From Pirellulales bacterium (GTDB lineage Bacteria; Planctomycetota; Planctomycetia; Pirellulales; JAEUIK01), in assembly GCA_019745975.1 (NCBI GenBank), contig JAIESQ010000079.1:1-64000 (forward strand): a stretch of 64,000 nucleotides of DNA. Reading direction: 5' to 3'. Below the pieces are notes generated by a model that was not told the DNA's origin, ran no database searches, and saw only the letters and a program-made list of their open reading frames with translations. How positions within the stretch are numbered: position 1 is the first letter of the stretch; each line of letters opens with the position of its first letter. A program made the position numbers and the translations under genes. Positions 9,590-18,604 of the stretch are shown one piece after another.

Positions 9590-10038
9590 TGCTCGTTTTG
9601 GTCGACACCAATGTGCTCCTTCGAGTGATCGAACCTCGTCATCCCGACCATGCGTCCGCAGTGACCGCTGTGCGCCGGCTTCGTGAAACGGGCTGCGAGC
9701 TCTGTCTTGTGCCGCAAGTGCACTATGAATTCTGGGTCGTGGCCACGCGTCCTACGACTAACAATGGCCTCGGCATGTCGGCAAGCGAGGCAGAACAAGC
9801 GCTCATTCGCTTCGGCCCACCTTGGTTTCGACTGCTGCGCGATGAACGGGCGGTTTACAACTGCTGGCGCGACCTGGTCACCCGCTACAATATTCAGGGC
9901 AAACAAGCGCACGATGCTCGCTTGGTTGCCGCAATGATTCGTCATGGTGTTGCGAGCTTGATAACCTTCAATATCACTGATTTCGCGCGGTACGACGGAA
10001 TAAGCAGCGTCGACCCACGAACCGCGTTTGCGCCATGA
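9589..10038 (+). CDS. vapC: PIN-domain ribonuclease toxin (VapC-like)
   Basis: A 149-residue PIN-domain protein. The four expected acidic residues are in place: D6 in LVDTNVLLR, a Glu in HYEFWVVATR, an Asp in QAHDARLVAAM and a final Asp in NITDFARY. Start ATG 9589 overlaps the antitoxin stop, implying translational coupling. VapC toxins cleave tRNA or rRNA with Mg2+; the target here is unknown. All catalytic residues are present, so the toxin looks intact. Confidence 0.87.
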   Translation: MLVLVDTNVLLRVIEPRHPDHASAVTAVRRLRETGCELCLVPQVHYEFWVVATRPTTNNGLGMSASEAEQALIRFGPPWFRLLRDERAVYNCWRDLVTRYNIQGKQAHDARLVAAMIRHGVASLITFNITDFARYDGISSVDPRTAFAP

Positions 10039-10223
10039 CAAAGACGAGAACTCCGGCGTGCAGAGTGCCACGTTACCTTTGCGCTGCGGCGTTGACGTGA
10101 CTGGCGGCGAGTTTTAGGATCGACATCCGTAAGGTCCGCTCCCCAAGGCTCGTTTCCGCCTCGCAACCGCCGCCGGGCCCGGATTAATTGCCCCGAAGTC
10201 GTGCTATCGCAAGGGGATATTGC

Positions 10224-10547
10224 ATGCCACTCTTCGAAATCGAGACCGAGTCGCACATCATCATCACTTGGGCAAGCAACGAAGACGCCGCTTCGGCGGT
10301 CGTCGGCGAGGCTTATCCGAGTGAAAAGATCCTGCGGATGACCAAGCGTCCGCGCGACACCTGGGTGATCAGCAAGTCGGCGTTGGGCATTTCGGGTCGG
10401 ATCGACCCCTGCACCACTGCCCGCGATTGTCTGGCGAAAGCCGCCGGCGACAAAGTGCACGCCATCCGCCTGTACATGCACGAGACCGGCTCCGACTTGG
10501 AACGCGCCCGCAAGATCATCGAATCGAACATGGTGATGGGCTGGTAG
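10224..10547 (+). CDS. Small conserved-looking hypothetical protein
   Basis: A 107-residue protein. ATG 10224 has a good ribosome site (AAGGGGA, 9 bases upstream). It is soluble, with no signal peptide or membrane segment. The sequence begins with a strand-rich part (MPLFEIETESHIIITWASN) and ends with a predicted helix (ETGSDLERARKIIESNMVMG). I do not recognise a family. It stands alone between the toxin gene and the TerC gene and has host-like base composition, so it is probably a real core gene. Confidence 0.7.
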   Translation: MPLFEIETESHIIITWASNEDAASAVVGEAYPSEKILRMTKRPRDTWVISKSALGISGRIDPCTTARDCLAKAAGDKVHAIRLYMHETGSDLERARKIIESNMVMGW

Positions 10548-10591
10548 GTTCTTAGCGCCTCGACTCGCGACGATTTCGCCTATCCCGACTC

Positions 10592-11650
10592 TTGGCAAAG
10601 GCCCACGCATTGCCTGCCCAACCGCTCGTTGCAATCCCTCTCTCGTATTGGCTGGCGTTCATCGGTGCGGTGACCGTGCTGCTGGTGCTCGACCTGACGG
10701 TGTTTCACCGCCACGCCAAGGCACCGACGGTGCGACAATCGGCGTTGTGGACCGCCGTGTGGTGCGGCCTGGCCTTGGCATTCAACGTCGGCATTTATTT
10801 CATCTACTACCAGGTTACCGGTGGTAACAGCGCGGTCGCCAAGGACAGCGCGCTCGATTTTCTGTTTGGCTACGTTGTCGAATGGACGTTGTCGATGGAC
10901 AACGTCTTCATGTTCGCCGTGATCTTCGTCTATTTCGCGGTCCCGAATAAGTATCAGTACCGCGTGTTGTTCTGGGGGATCCTGGCCGCAGTCATTATGC
11001 GTTTGATCTTCATTGTGGTAGGTACCGAGTTGATCGAGCGCGCGAACTGGATCCTGGTGCTGTTCGGATTGTTCCTCGTTTACACCGGCATCAAGCTACT
11101 GGCCAAGGGAGAAGAAGAGGAAGACCCCACAAACAACTGGTTCGTGCGATTATGCCGCCGCGCGCTACCAATCGCCTCGGGAGATCACGGCGATCGGTTC
11201 TTTGTGCGGCAGGCCGGCAAGTTGCTGATCACGCCGCTGTTTTTGGTGTTGCTGGTCGTCAACTTCTTCGACGTGGTTTTTGCGCTCGATAGCGTGCCGG
11301 CCATCTTCGGGATCACCAAGGACGCCTTCATCGTGTTCACTTCGAACATCTGTGCCATTCTCGGCCTGCGGGCGCTATATTTCCTGCTTGCCGGGGTAAT
11401 GGATATGTTTCGCTATCTGAACGTTGGCCTTAGTGCGATCTTGATATTCATCGGCCTGAAGATGATTGTGAAAACGACGGAGGAACTGCAGCACGAAGCG
11501 TGGTGGCCGGCGCCGGGACAAGAATGGCTCCACTGGCCACTCCCTGACTGGGCTTCGTTCCTGATCGTGATCGGCTTGCTCGGGGCGGCAATACTCGCCT
11601 CAGTGCTGCACGGTCCTGAAAAGAAAGAGCACGTCGAGCAGAAGGCCTGA
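10592..11650 (+). CDS. TerC/Alx-family integral membrane protein
   Basis: A 352-residue membrane protein with seven to nine hydrophobic segments. Diagnostic TerC motifs are present: VEWTLSMDNVFMFAVIF near residue 95 and NFFDVVFALDSVPAIFG near residue 225, each with conserved acidic residues in the membrane. Alx/TerC proteins are linked to manganese homeostasis, alkaline pH or tellurite response; which applies here is unknown. The start is TTG 10592: a TAG lies in frame just upstream and no ATG or GTG occurs before the first membrane segment (a TTG at 10610 is the alternative). Confidence 0.88.
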   Translation: MAKAHALPAQPLVAIPLSYWLAFIGAVTVLLVLDLTVFHRHAKAPTVRQSALWTAVWCGLALAFNVGIYFIYYQVTGGNSAVAKDSALDFLFGYVVEWTLSMDNVFMFAVIFVYFAVPNKYQYRVLFWGILAAVIMRLIFIVVGTELIERANWILVLFGLFLVYTGIKLLAKGEEEEDPTNNWFVRLCRRALPIASGDHGDRFFVRQAGKLLITPLFLVLLVVNFFDVVFALDSVPAIFGITKDAFIVFTSNICAILGLRALYFLLAGVMDMFRYLNVGLSAILIFIGLKMIVKTTEELQHEAWWPAPGQEWLHWPLPDWASFLIVIGLLGAAILASVLHGPEKKEHVEQKA

Positions 11651-11716
11651 CGATCAGCTTTGCTTCGACAACCGCCAAGACCATTGCAGCATGGACTGCC
11701 CGCGAGTCAATTCGGC

Positions 11717-12706
11717 ATGCCCCATTCTTTGGTGACCGGCGGCGCGGGATTCATCGGCAGCCATCTGGTCGAAGCGCTGCTGGCACGCGGCGACACGGTG
11801 GCGGTGATCGACGACTTGTCGACCGGTAGCGCGACGAATCTCGATAGCGCGCGTGCCAAGCCGCGATTCACGTTCGAACACGCTTCCGTTGCCGACGAAA
11901 CCGTGTTGCGGGCGGCCGTCGCTCGGGCCGACGAGGTCTACCACCTGGCAGCGGCCGTAGGCGTCCAACTGATCGCCGCCGATCCGATCCACACCATCGA
12001 AACCAACATTCGCCCCACGAGCCTGCTCTTGCAATTGATGCAGGAGCAGCTTGCTGCAGGCCGGGAGCAAAAGCTCTTTCTGGCCAGCACCAGCGAAGTG
12101 TACGGCAAAAACCCGAAGCCGCGCTGGACCGAAGTGGACGACCTGGTACTGGGGCCCACGTCGCGACCGCGCTGGGCGTACGGCGCGTCGAAAGCCATCG
12201 ATGAGTTCTTGGCGCTGGCATACGCGCGGCAGTTCGGGCTGCGGGTCGTAGTGGGGCGTTTTTTCAACGTCGTGGGGCCGCGACAAACCGGGCGCTACGG
12301 CATGGTGCTGCCACGGTTCGTCGAGGCGGCCCTGGCCGGTAGGCCTTTGGTGGTACATGACGACGGCCAACAAACGCGCTGCTTCGCACACGTGGCCGAT
12401 GTGGTCGCCGCGGTGCTGGCACTGGTGAGCACACTGGACGCCTCGGGCGAGGTGTTCAACATCGGCAGCGATCAGCCAGTGTCGATTCTCGAGTTGGCCA
12501 AGCGAGTGATCGTGGCGGCACGGTCTTCGAGCCCGATCGAGTTTCAGAGCTACGCCGAAGCCTACTCGGCCGACTTCGAAGACGTGCGTGCTCGCGTGCC
12601 CGACCTGACAAAGTTGCGCGGCACGATCGACTACAGCCCGCAATACGATCTCGATCAGATGGTCGCGGCGGTGATCGCGGATAAGCGAAAAACCCCTAGC
12701 GCCTAA
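11717..12706 (+). CDS. NAD-dependent nucleotide-sugar epimerase/dehydratase (extended SDR)
   Basis: A 329-residue extended SDR. The Rossmann motif TGGAGFIGSH is at the N-terminus, followed by DDLSTG (NAD adenosine ribose site), ASTSEVYG, and the catalytic YGASK (Tyr and Lys). It most resembles UDP-glucuronate decarboxylase or UDP-glucose 4-epimerase types. The C-terminus has FNIGSDQPVSILELA, usual for sugar-binding SDRs. The ATG at 11717 gives a start three residues before the Rossmann strand. The exact substrate is undetermined. Confidence 0.88.
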   Translation: MPHSLVTGGAGFIGSHLVEALLARGDTVAVIDDLSTGSATNLDSARAKPRFTFEHASVADETVLRAAVARADEVYHLAAAVGVQLIAADPIHTIETNIRPTSLLLQLMQEQLAAGREQKLFLASTSEVYGKNPKPRWTEVDDLVLGPTSRPRWAYGASKAIDEFLALAYARQFGLRVVVGRFFNVVGPRQTGRYGMVLPRFVEAALAGRPLVVHDDGQQTRCFAHVADVVAAVLALVSTLDASGEVFNIGSDQPVSILELAKRVIVAARSSSPIEFQSYAEAYSADFEDVRARVPDLTKLRGTIDYSPQYDLDQMVAAVIADKRKTPSA

Positions 12707-12742
12707 GGGAACGACGACGACACAACGAAGAAGGCTAGGCGG

Positions 12743-13132
12743 ATGTTTGAACCCATCGCGGCAGAAACGGAACGCGTCGCAGCCGCAGTGATGGATGCGG
12801 CATTCAAGGTCCACCGCGCACTGGGGCCGGGATTGCTGGAATCCGTTTACGAGGCTTGCCTGTGCCATGAGCTAGTCAGGCATGGCATTGCCTTCGAACG
12901 GCAACTCAGTCTGCCCGTCGTGTACGAAGGCGTGCGACTAGACGCCGGCCTGCGCCTGGATCTGCTGGTCGCGAACCTTGTGATCGTGGAACTGAAAGCC
13001 GTCGAGCATCTGATTCCCCTTTACGAAGCCCAAGTACTGACGTATCTGAAGTTAACAGGCAAGCGACTTGGTCTGCTCATCAACTTCAATTCTCCGAAGC
13101 TGAAAGACGGCTTCAAACGACTGGTTCTCTAA
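12743..13132 (+). CDS. GxxExxY family protein
   Basis: A 129-residue protein with the name-giving motif GLLESVYEACL (G, E, Y) at about residue 32, and LRLDLLVANLVIVELKAVE around residue 75. The D and ExK pattern there is that of PD-(D/E)XK nuclease-like folds. The family is widespread and of unproven function. ATG 12743 follows a forward ACGACGACACAACG repeat by a few bases, and an inverted copy lies seven bases after the stop. A truncated second copy of the 5' end is found at 13229. This supports a mobile or repeatedly copied gene unit. Confidence 0.88.
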   Translation: MFEPIAAETERVAAAVMDAAFKVHRALGPGLLESVYEACLCHELVRHGIAFERQLSLPVVYEGVRLDAGLRLDLLVANLVIVELKAVEHLIPLYEAQVLTYLKLTGKRLGLLINFNSPKLKDGFKRLVL

Positions 13133-13228
13133 CTGGAACGTCGTGTCGTTGCGTCGTCGTGGTAAAATCACACCACACTTCTGGTAGAACCACAACGGCA
13201 CAACGTCACGACGGCGAAGTAGAGATGG

Positions 13229-13252
13229 ATGCTTGAGCCGATCGCGCGGTGA
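13229..13252 (+). pseudogene. Decayed second GxxExxY gene start
   Basis: After a forward repeat copy (13189-13219), the sequence ATG CTT GAG CCG ATC GCG encodes MLEPIA. This matches MFEPIA, the first six residues of the intact GxxExxY protein at 12743. A TGA follows at codon eight and no further similarity is visible before the next repeats. The match of both upstream repeat and start codons makes chance unlikely, though it is short. Confidence 0.55.
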
Positions 13253-13372
13253 TCGCTCACAAGCGAAACGCACGATGACGCGGGATTGAACCACGACGAC
13301 ACAACGACGCGACGAATTGCTTTGTCGCCCACCTTTCGTAGTGTCGTACCGTCGTGGTAGGAACGCCGGCGC

Positions 13373-13410
13373 AAAAAAAGATCGTGGCGGGCCCCTCTCG
13401 GTCCGCCACG
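13373..13410 (-). terminator. Rho-independent terminator of the Pro/Glu-rich exported protein gene
   Basis: Read on the minus strand, CGTGGCGG (13410-13403) pairs with CCGCCACG (13390-13383) around a 12-base loop, followed by ATC and seven T. It lies about 50 bases downstream of the stop at 13461. It is the only textbook intrinsic terminator I see in the window. Confidence 0.85.
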
Positions 13411-13460
13411 ACCTCGCGACACGAACTAGCTGATATCCACTTCCGGTGCATCGCCCCCCG

Positions 13461-14879
13461 CTACGGCAGCAGGTAGACCGCACCGAGCACCGCCCCCGCT
13501 TCGAGCAACCCACCCCGGATACTGACCGGGAAGGGGAAGATCATCTTGGGAGCGCAACTGCCAGGGCGATAGTAGCCCAAGGCATACACGCATTCCCACG
13601 GCGGTTCGATGCCCATTTCGTAAGGCAGTAGGAAGATGCGACCGTAGAAGTCGACGCCGGACCACATCGGTTGCAGGATCGGGCCAAGCGAGTGACCGTA
13701 GCGTTCGACGCCCACCTGCTCGAAGTACAGCGGCTTGTGACAGAGACCCGACGCCTTCCAGTGGAACGCGGTCAGGTGCCACATCCGCGGCTCGAACGGA
13801 GAGTCGCCCAAGGGGCACTCCGGCGGAAAGTCGCCCGCGTCGGCCGAAATGTCCGACGTAATGTCGCGGATGCGCTTGAGAATCTCCTCTGGCTTGCGGC
13901 AGGCCGGCGGCTGCTGGCCCTCGCGGAGCTGAGCCATTTCCTGCTCCCAGGCGGTGTCCCCTTCGTCGGGCTGCGACGGTTCGCGGAACGAATCCTCGAT
14001 CGCGCCCGTGTCCGGTTCTTCGCGCATGTCCGGAGCGGTCAGTTCCGGTTGGCCTGGCTGCGCGGGCGTTGGCTCATTGAGCCCTTCATCGGGCAGCGTC
14101 GTTTCGGCTGGCGCATCCGATTCGGGTTGCTCGAGCGGTTGATCGGGCTCGGGCATGTCTTCGGCGGCGCGATCGACCGCTTCGTCCTGTGGACTCAGAT
14201 CGAGCGGATCGACGCCAGGCTGCAACTCGGTGCTGCGCCCCGATGACGGTTGTCGCCGCGCGACGCGCTCAGAACCGTGGAAGGGATCGGCCGGCGTCGG
14301 CTCGAGCGCCGGCAGCACGATCGGCTCAGGCTTCGAGGTCTGGGCGGCTTGTTCGCTGAAGAACGGATCGTCGAAGGCGTTATTGCGCGGCTTGGTGCCG
14401 CTGGTTTGCACGACATGCTGCGACTCTTGCCGGCGATGTGCTGCAGCGCGAGCGGCGGAGGAATCGTCGGCGAGTTTCGTTGTTGCCTCCGTCGTGCTGG
14501 CAGTCTCAGTCGTCGGCGAAACGGTCGACTGGCGTCGCGCTTCGCGGTAGGGCTTCCAGCGCAGGTTGCTGCTGAGCGCTTGCTTCGTGGCGCTGGCCGA
14601 CGGCATTGCCGAGGAACGCTTGCTCTGGGTTGACGAACCGGCAGCCGGTTTCACCGTGCCGCCACGATGCGGTGCCCACTTGAGTGCGGCACTCGGCGTG
14701 GCCTTGATCGTCGGTGTCGGTTCGATATCGCGGGCCACCAAGAGCGCTGGCCCGCCAAATAGAGCGAGGCTCGCCAGCACGCCGGCGACAAGCTGCCGGC
14801 GCGACGTGAGTCTATGCTCCGTCGCCCGAGGCGAACTCGGTGGTGTAGTTGGGTGCTTCCTGCGTGATAGCAATGTCAT
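13461..14879 (-). CDS. Exported Pro/Glu-rich hypothetical protein downstream of guaB
   Basis: A 472-residue protein. ATG 14879 gives a basic n-region and one hydrophobic segment ([20 protein letters not shown], about residues 32-51), a late signal peptide or anchor. This start overlaps the guaB 3' end by 68 bases in another frame. A long low-complexity Pro/Glu/Ser/Thr linker (about 55-345) contains two similar short motifs, [10 protein letters not shown] and [10 protein letters not shown]. The C-terminal 120 residues are compact, with several Cys and Trp residues (for example [19 protein letters not shown]), and end in a hydrophobic stretch. I do not recognise a named family; it is probably an envelope protein. 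Intrinsic terminator at 13373-13410. Confidence 0.75.
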   Translation of the reverse strand: MTLLSRRKHPTTPPSSPRATEHRLTSRRQLVAGVLASLALFGGPALLVARDIEPTPTIKATPSAALKWAPHRGGTVKPAAGSSTQSKRSSAMPSASATKQALSSNLRWKPYREARRQSTVSPTTETASTTEATTKLADDSSAARAAAHRRQESQHVVQTSGTKPRNNAFDDPFFSEQAAQTSKPEPIVLPALEPTPADPFHGSERVARRQPSSGRSTELQPGVDPLDLSPQDEAVDRAAEDMPEPDQPLEQPESDAPAETTLPDEGLNEPTPAQPGQPELTAPDMREEPDTGAIEDSFREPSQPDEGDTAWEQEMAQLREGQQPPACRKPEEILKRIRDITSDISADAGDFPPECPLGDSPFEPRMWHLTAFHWKASGLCHKPLYFEQVGVERYGHSLGPILQPMWSGVDFYGRIFLLPYEMGIEPPWECVYALGYYRPGSCAPKMIFPFPVSIRGGLLEAGAVLGAVYLLP

Positions 14880-16293
14880 GTGGGTGGCTCTCCCGCACGC
14901 TCGCGGCTGACACCTGGATGAACCGCGACTGGGTTCGCAGTTCCTCGATGTTGTGCGCGCCGCAGTAGCCCATGCCGGCCCGCAGACCGCCCACCAGTTG
15001 GTAGACGAACGGACCGAGAGGACCACGAAACGGCACGCGCCCTTCGACTCCTTCCGGCACGAGCTTCGAGGCTCGTCGCTCTCCACTCCCTTGGCGATAG
15101 CGTTCGCTGGAGCCTTGAACCATGGCCCCTAGCGAGCCCATCCCGCGATACACCTTAAAGGTCCGACCTTGATACAGGATTTGCTGACCCGGGCTTTCGG
15201 CCAGGCCGGCAAACAGTCCACCGATCATCGCGACGTAGGCGCCAGCGGCGATCGCTTTGGTGACATCCCCTGAGTAGCGGATGCCGCCATCGGCAATCAC
15301 CGGTGTGCCCGACGCTCGCGCCGCCTCGGCGGCCTGCATGATTGCGGTGACCTGGGGTACTCCGACCCCCGAAATCACGCGCGTCGTGCAGATCGAACCC
15401 GGGCCGATGCCGACTTTGACGGCGTCGGCGCCGGCTCGGATCAGATCGTTGGCTCCCTCGGTCGTGGCGACGTTGCCGGCCACGACGTCGATATCCCAGC
15501 GTTTCTTGATCTCCTTGACAGTCTCGATGACGTTCGATGAATGGCCGTGGGCGCTGTCGACCACCAGCACATCGACGTCCTTGGCGATCAAGCTGGCAGC
15601 CCGTTCGTAGTCGTGCACTCCGACAGCAGCCCCGACCCTCAGCCTCCCTTGCCTATCTTTACAGGCTTGGGGGAACCGGCGCATGTTGTCGATGTCTTTG
15701 ATCGTTATGAGCCCGGTTAGTCTTTTATCTTCGTCCACCAGCAAAAGTTTCTCGACCTTATTTGCCATCAAAACCTTCTCAGCTTCCTCGAGCGTCACAT
15801 TGCCCGTGGCCGTTACCAGCGGCTCGCGCGTCATCACCTCCGACACGCGGCGGTCGTCAGCTTCGAGAAACCGCAGGTCGCGGCGGGTGAGAATGCCTCG
15901 CAAGCGATTGTCGGTGTCCACAATTGGGATGCCCGACACGTGGTGCTGATCCATCAGTTCACGGGCGCGGCCGACGGTGGCATCGGGCCGCAAGCTGACA
16001 GGGTCGAAAATGATGCCATTGGCGGTCCTCTTGACCTTGTCGACCTCTTCGGTCTGCGTTTCGATCGACATATTCTTGTGGATGACGCCGAGGCCCCCCT
16101 CCTGGGCCAGCGCGATGGCCATCTCGCTCTCGGTCACGGTGTCCATCGGCGAGCTGATCAGCGGAACGTTCAATGAGATGCGCTTGGTGAGCCGAGTGCG
16201 GACATCGACTTCGGCCGGCACCACATCGCTGTAGCGCGGCACGAGCAGGACGTCGTCGAACGTGATCGCCGGGCCGAGGACTCTGTCTGGCAT
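14812..16293 (-). CDS. guaB: Inosine-5'-monophosphate dehydrogenase
   Basis: A 493-residue enzyme that oxidises IMP to XMP with NAD+, the committed step of GMP synthesis, in the cytosol. Domain order is the N-terminal barrel part ([20 protein letters not shown]), two CBS domains at about residues 95-205, then the rest of the TIM barrel. The catalytic loop [15 protein letters not shown] holds the nucleophile Cys302, and [10 protein letters not shown] is the IMP-phosphate/flap region. Length is normal (E. coli 488). Its 3' end overlaps the start of the next minus-strand gene, suggesting co-transcription. A good promoter lies upstream at 16378-16406. Confidence 0.97.
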   Translation of the reverse strand: MPDRVLGPAITFDDVLLVPRYSDVVPAEVDVRTRLTKRISLNVPLISSPMDTVTESEMAIALAQEGGLGVIHKNMSIETQTEEVDKVKRTANGIIFDPVSLRPDATVGRARELMDQHHVSGIPIVDTDNRLRGILTRRDLRFLEADDRRVSEVMTREPLVTATGNVTLEEAEKVLMANKVEKLLLVDEDKRLTGLITIKDIDNMRRFPQACKDRQGRLRVGAAVGVHDYERAASLIAKDVDVLVVDSAHGHSSNVIETVKEIKKRWDIDVVAGNVATTEGANDLIRAGADAVKVGIGPGSICTTRVISGVGVPQVTAIMQAAEAARASGTPVIADGGIRYSGDVTKAIAAGAYVAMIGGLFAGLAESPGQQILYQGRTFKVYRGMGSLGAMVQGSSERYRQGSGERRASKLVPEGVEGRVPFRGPLGPFVYQLVGGLRAGMGYCGAHNIEELRTQSRFIQVSAASVRESHPHDIAITQEAPNYTTEFASGDGA

Positions 16294-16377
16294 ACTGCAC
16301 GCTCCGATTGCCCGCCGGAATGCCCCGCGCCGGCGCTTGCGATCCGCCGCGGAACCGACGTTTGGGGATAATCCCGT

Positions 16378-16406
16378 ATTATGCGGGCATCGCCAGACGC
16401 TGGCAA
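16378..16406 (-). promoter_or_regulatory. Sigma70-like promoter of guaB
   Basis: On the minus strand, TTGCCA (16406-16401) and CATAAT (16383-16378) are separated by exactly 17 bases. Transcription would start about 70-80 bases before the guaB ATG at 16293. The -10 box also forms part of a small dyad, CCCG(N7)CGGG. No other promoter in the window fits the consensus as well. Confidence 0.5.
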
Positions 16407-16554
16407 ATGGCCGCGCACATGATTGTCGGACGCCGGTCGACGAGGCTACGATGAGCGACTGCTACCCGACCCGATCGGGGCAGTGCCCCACCCCTGCGCG
16501 CGGCGCCGTATTGCGACCGAGCAACTTTATCCGCCTTGCCTGGAGAAATCTGCC

Positions 16555-18006
16555 ATGTCAATTCACGCTGTTTCACAAGATGTCCGTTGGCGCCGCGTCG
16601 CCGTGATGGTCGTCACGTTGACCACGCTGATGACGGCGGCCTGGCAGTCCTCGATTCTGGCCGCCGAGGCCGCACCGGCGACCGACGAAACATCGCTCGA
16701 CCGCTACGTCGCCGAGCCGGACGGCAGCTACTCTTGGAAGGTCGCCGCCACGCACCAGCAGGAGGGAGCGACCGTTTACATCGTCGATCTCAAGTCGCAA
16801 ACTTGGCGCAATTCGACCGACGTCGATCGCACGTTATGGGAGCACTGGCTCGTCGTCGTGCGGCCCAAGGAAGTCACTAGCTCAACTGGCTTCTTGTTCA
16901 TCGGCGGCGGCCGCAACGGCAGTGACCCGCCCGGTGGCGCCGACGACTTCATCCTCAACTTGGCCCGCGACAGCAAGTCGGTCGTGGCCGAATTGAAGCA
17001 AGTGCCTAACCAGCCGCTCGTGTTCGACGGCGATGGCCACAACCGCAGCGAAGACGACCTGATCGCCTACACCTGGGACAAATTCATCAAAGGGGGCGAC
17101 GATCGCTGGCCCGCCCGCTTGCCGATGGTGAAAAGCGCGGTACGCGCGATGGACACCGTGCAGGCGCTCATCGCCAGTCCCGAGGGGGGCGCGTCCAAAG
17201 TCGAGAAGTTCGTCGTCTCCGGCGGCTCGAAGCGCGGCTGGACCACCTGGTGCACCGCGGCGGTCGACAAGCGCGTCACGGCGATCGTTCCCTGCGTGAT
17301 CGACGTGCTCAATGTGCGACCGTCGATGGAGCATCACTATTCGGCCTATGGCTTCTGGGCTCCGGCGGTCGGCGATTATCAGCGGCACAAGATCATGGAT
17401 CGCCGCGATCATCCCAACTACATCAAGTTGCTCGGCATCGAGGATCCGTACTCGTATCGCGCGCGGTACACGATGCCCAAGTTCATCGTCAACGCCGCCA
17501 ACGACGAGTTCTTCCTGCCCGACTCATCGCAGTTCTATTACAACGATTTGCCCGGCGAGAAGCATCTGCGGTACGTCCCCAACTCGGGGCATTCGCTGGG
17601 CGGGTCCGACGCTCGGCAGAGTATCGAGGCGTTCTATCTGTCGGTGGTCGAAGGCAAGGCGCGGCCGAAGTACCAGTGGACCTTTGAGTCCGATGGCTCG
17701 ATCCGCGTCGTCACTAGTGACAAACCGCGCGAAGTGAAGCTCTGGGCGGCGACCAACCCCAACGCGCGCGATTTTCGCCTGGCTGCCGTCGGCAAGGAGG
17801 CGTACAAGGCTTCGTTGCTCGAGCCGGCTGACGACGGAGTGTATTTCGGCCGAGTCGACAAGCCGGCGAAGGGTTTCACCGCCTACTTCGTCGAGCTGAC
17901 GTACGACGCGCCCGGCAAGTACCCGTATAAGTTCACCAGCGGCGTGCGTGTTTCCCCTGACGAGCTGCCGCACGAAGGTAAACTGCCGCCGTCGAAGAAC
18001 GACTGA
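16555..18006 (+). CDS. PhoPQ-activated pathogenicity-related (PqaA-like) alpha/beta hydrolase
   Basis: A 483-residue exported protein of the PhoPQ-regulated family. ATG 16555 follows a TGGAGA ribosome site, and a signal peptide runs to about residue 35 (MTAAWQSSILAAEA). The alpha/beta-hydrolase nucleophile is in VVSGGSKRGWTTW (Ser225). The acid is probably in NAANDEFFLPD and the histidine in VPNSGHSLGG. A C-terminal beta-rich domain (about 375-470) follows. The family is named for a Salmonella PhoP-controlled gene; the biochemical substrate is unknown. It is transcribed divergently from guaB. Confidence 0.9.
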   Translation: MSIHAVSQDVRWRRVAVMVVTLTTLMTAAWQSSILAAEAAPATDETSLDRYVAEPDGSYSWKVAATHQQEGATVYIVDLKSQTWRNSTDVDRTLWEHWLVVVRPKEVTSSTGFLFIGGGRNGSDPPGGADDFILNLARDSKSVVAELKQVPNQPLVFDGDGHNRSEDDLIAYTWDKFIKGGDDRWPARLPMVKSAVRAMDTVQALIASPEGGASKVEKFVVSGGSKRGWTTWCTAAVDKRVTAIVPCVIDVLNVRPSMEHHYSAYGFWAPAVGDYQRHKIMDRRDHPNYIKLLGIEDPYSYRARYTMPKFIVNAANDEFFLPDSSQFYYNDLPGEKHLRYVPNSGHSLGGSDARQSIEAFYLSVVEGKARPKYQWTFESDGSIRVVTSDKPREVKLWAATNPNARDFRLAAVGKEAYKASLLEPADDGVYFGRVDKPAKGFTAYFVELTYDAPGKYPYKFTSGVRVSPDELPHEGKLPPSKND

Positions 18007-18012
18007 ATCTCA

Positions 18013-18040
18013 GGAAAAGCGCTACGAGATAACGCTTTCC
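18013..18040 (+). terminator. Hairpin after the PqaA-like gene
   Basis: GGAAAAGCG (18013-18021) pairs with CGCTTTCC (18033-18040), with one bulged A, around an 11-base loop. It starts seven bases after the stop. No T-run follows, so it may be a weak or factor-dependent terminator or a stabilising hairpin. Confidence 0.45.
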
Positions 18041-18216
18041 AACCATGACCGCTGCCGGGCTTCGGCTGTTCGGCGCAAGGTCATGTGCCCCGGCGGTTTC
18101 GTCGACTCGTCAGGTCTGGTTTCGGGCTCGTCCTCGACGAAGAGCGGGCCGTACCGGCCTTGAGGGCCGAATAGGAAATTAGGGTGACGAGTCGACAAGT
18201 CTCCGACGCCGACGAG

Positions 18217-18465
18217 GGGCAACAAAGGTGTCAGGGCAACAAAGGTGTCAGGGCAACAAAGGTGCAGGGCAACAAAGGTGCAGGGCAACAAAGGTGTCAG
18301 GAACCTTTTCGAGGGCAACAAAGGTGTCAGAGGGCAACAAAGGTGTCAGGAACCTTTTCGTGCGCGATCAGGGGCAGGGGGGGAGGCAACAAAGGTGTCA
18401 GGAACCTTTTCGTGCGGGGGGCAACAAAGGTGTCAGGAGCCTTTTCGTGCGCGATCAGGGGCAGG
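18217..18465. repeat. Nine-copy GGGCAACAAAGGTGTCAGG array with REP-like hairpins
   Basis: The unit GGGCAACAAAGGTGTCAGG starts at about 18217, 18234, 18251, 18267, 18283, 18313, 18332, 18385 and 18418. Units 3 and 4 lack two bases (GGTGCAGG). The copies at 18283, 18332, 18385 and 18418 extend into AACCTTTTCG (AGCCTTTTCG in the last), giving AAAGGT-GTCAGGA-ACCTTT, a stem-loop. Two copies also carry the tail GTGCGCGATCAGGGGCAGGG (about 18360 and 18447). The DNA from 18041 to 18216 and 18466 to 18604 holds no gene I can support. The array looks like nested or slippage-amplified REP-type elements. Confidence 0.85.
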
Positions 18466-18604
18466 GCCGTGCGGCGCGATTCGATCGTGTGGCGTCGTTG
18501 CCTCGCCATTGTCGAACTCAACCTTGGAATTGACTAGACTTCACTCACGTGGACGCAGCAGGCGTTGGACGTCTTGGTCTGGAATACACCACACGCCCGC
18601 GAGG

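Larger units (their letters stand above)
12711..13361. repeat. Five short ACGACGACACAACG-type repeats in both orientations around the GxxExxY gene
   Basis: Copies related to ACCACGACGACACAACGACG occur at 12711-12734 (forward), 13139-13163 (reverse), 13189-13219 (forward, degenerate), 13290-13314 (forward) and 13338-13361 (reverse). The first two bracket the intact GxxExxY gene as an inverted pair. The third precedes a decayed copy of the same gene's start, and the last two form another inverted pair. The arrangement looks like repeated insertion of a gene-plus-repeat unit. Confidence 0.75.

Noticed and set aside
18217-18465. Possible CRISPR array
   Set aside because: Units are adjacent or irregularly spaced, spacers are absent or shared between units, and no cas gene is near.
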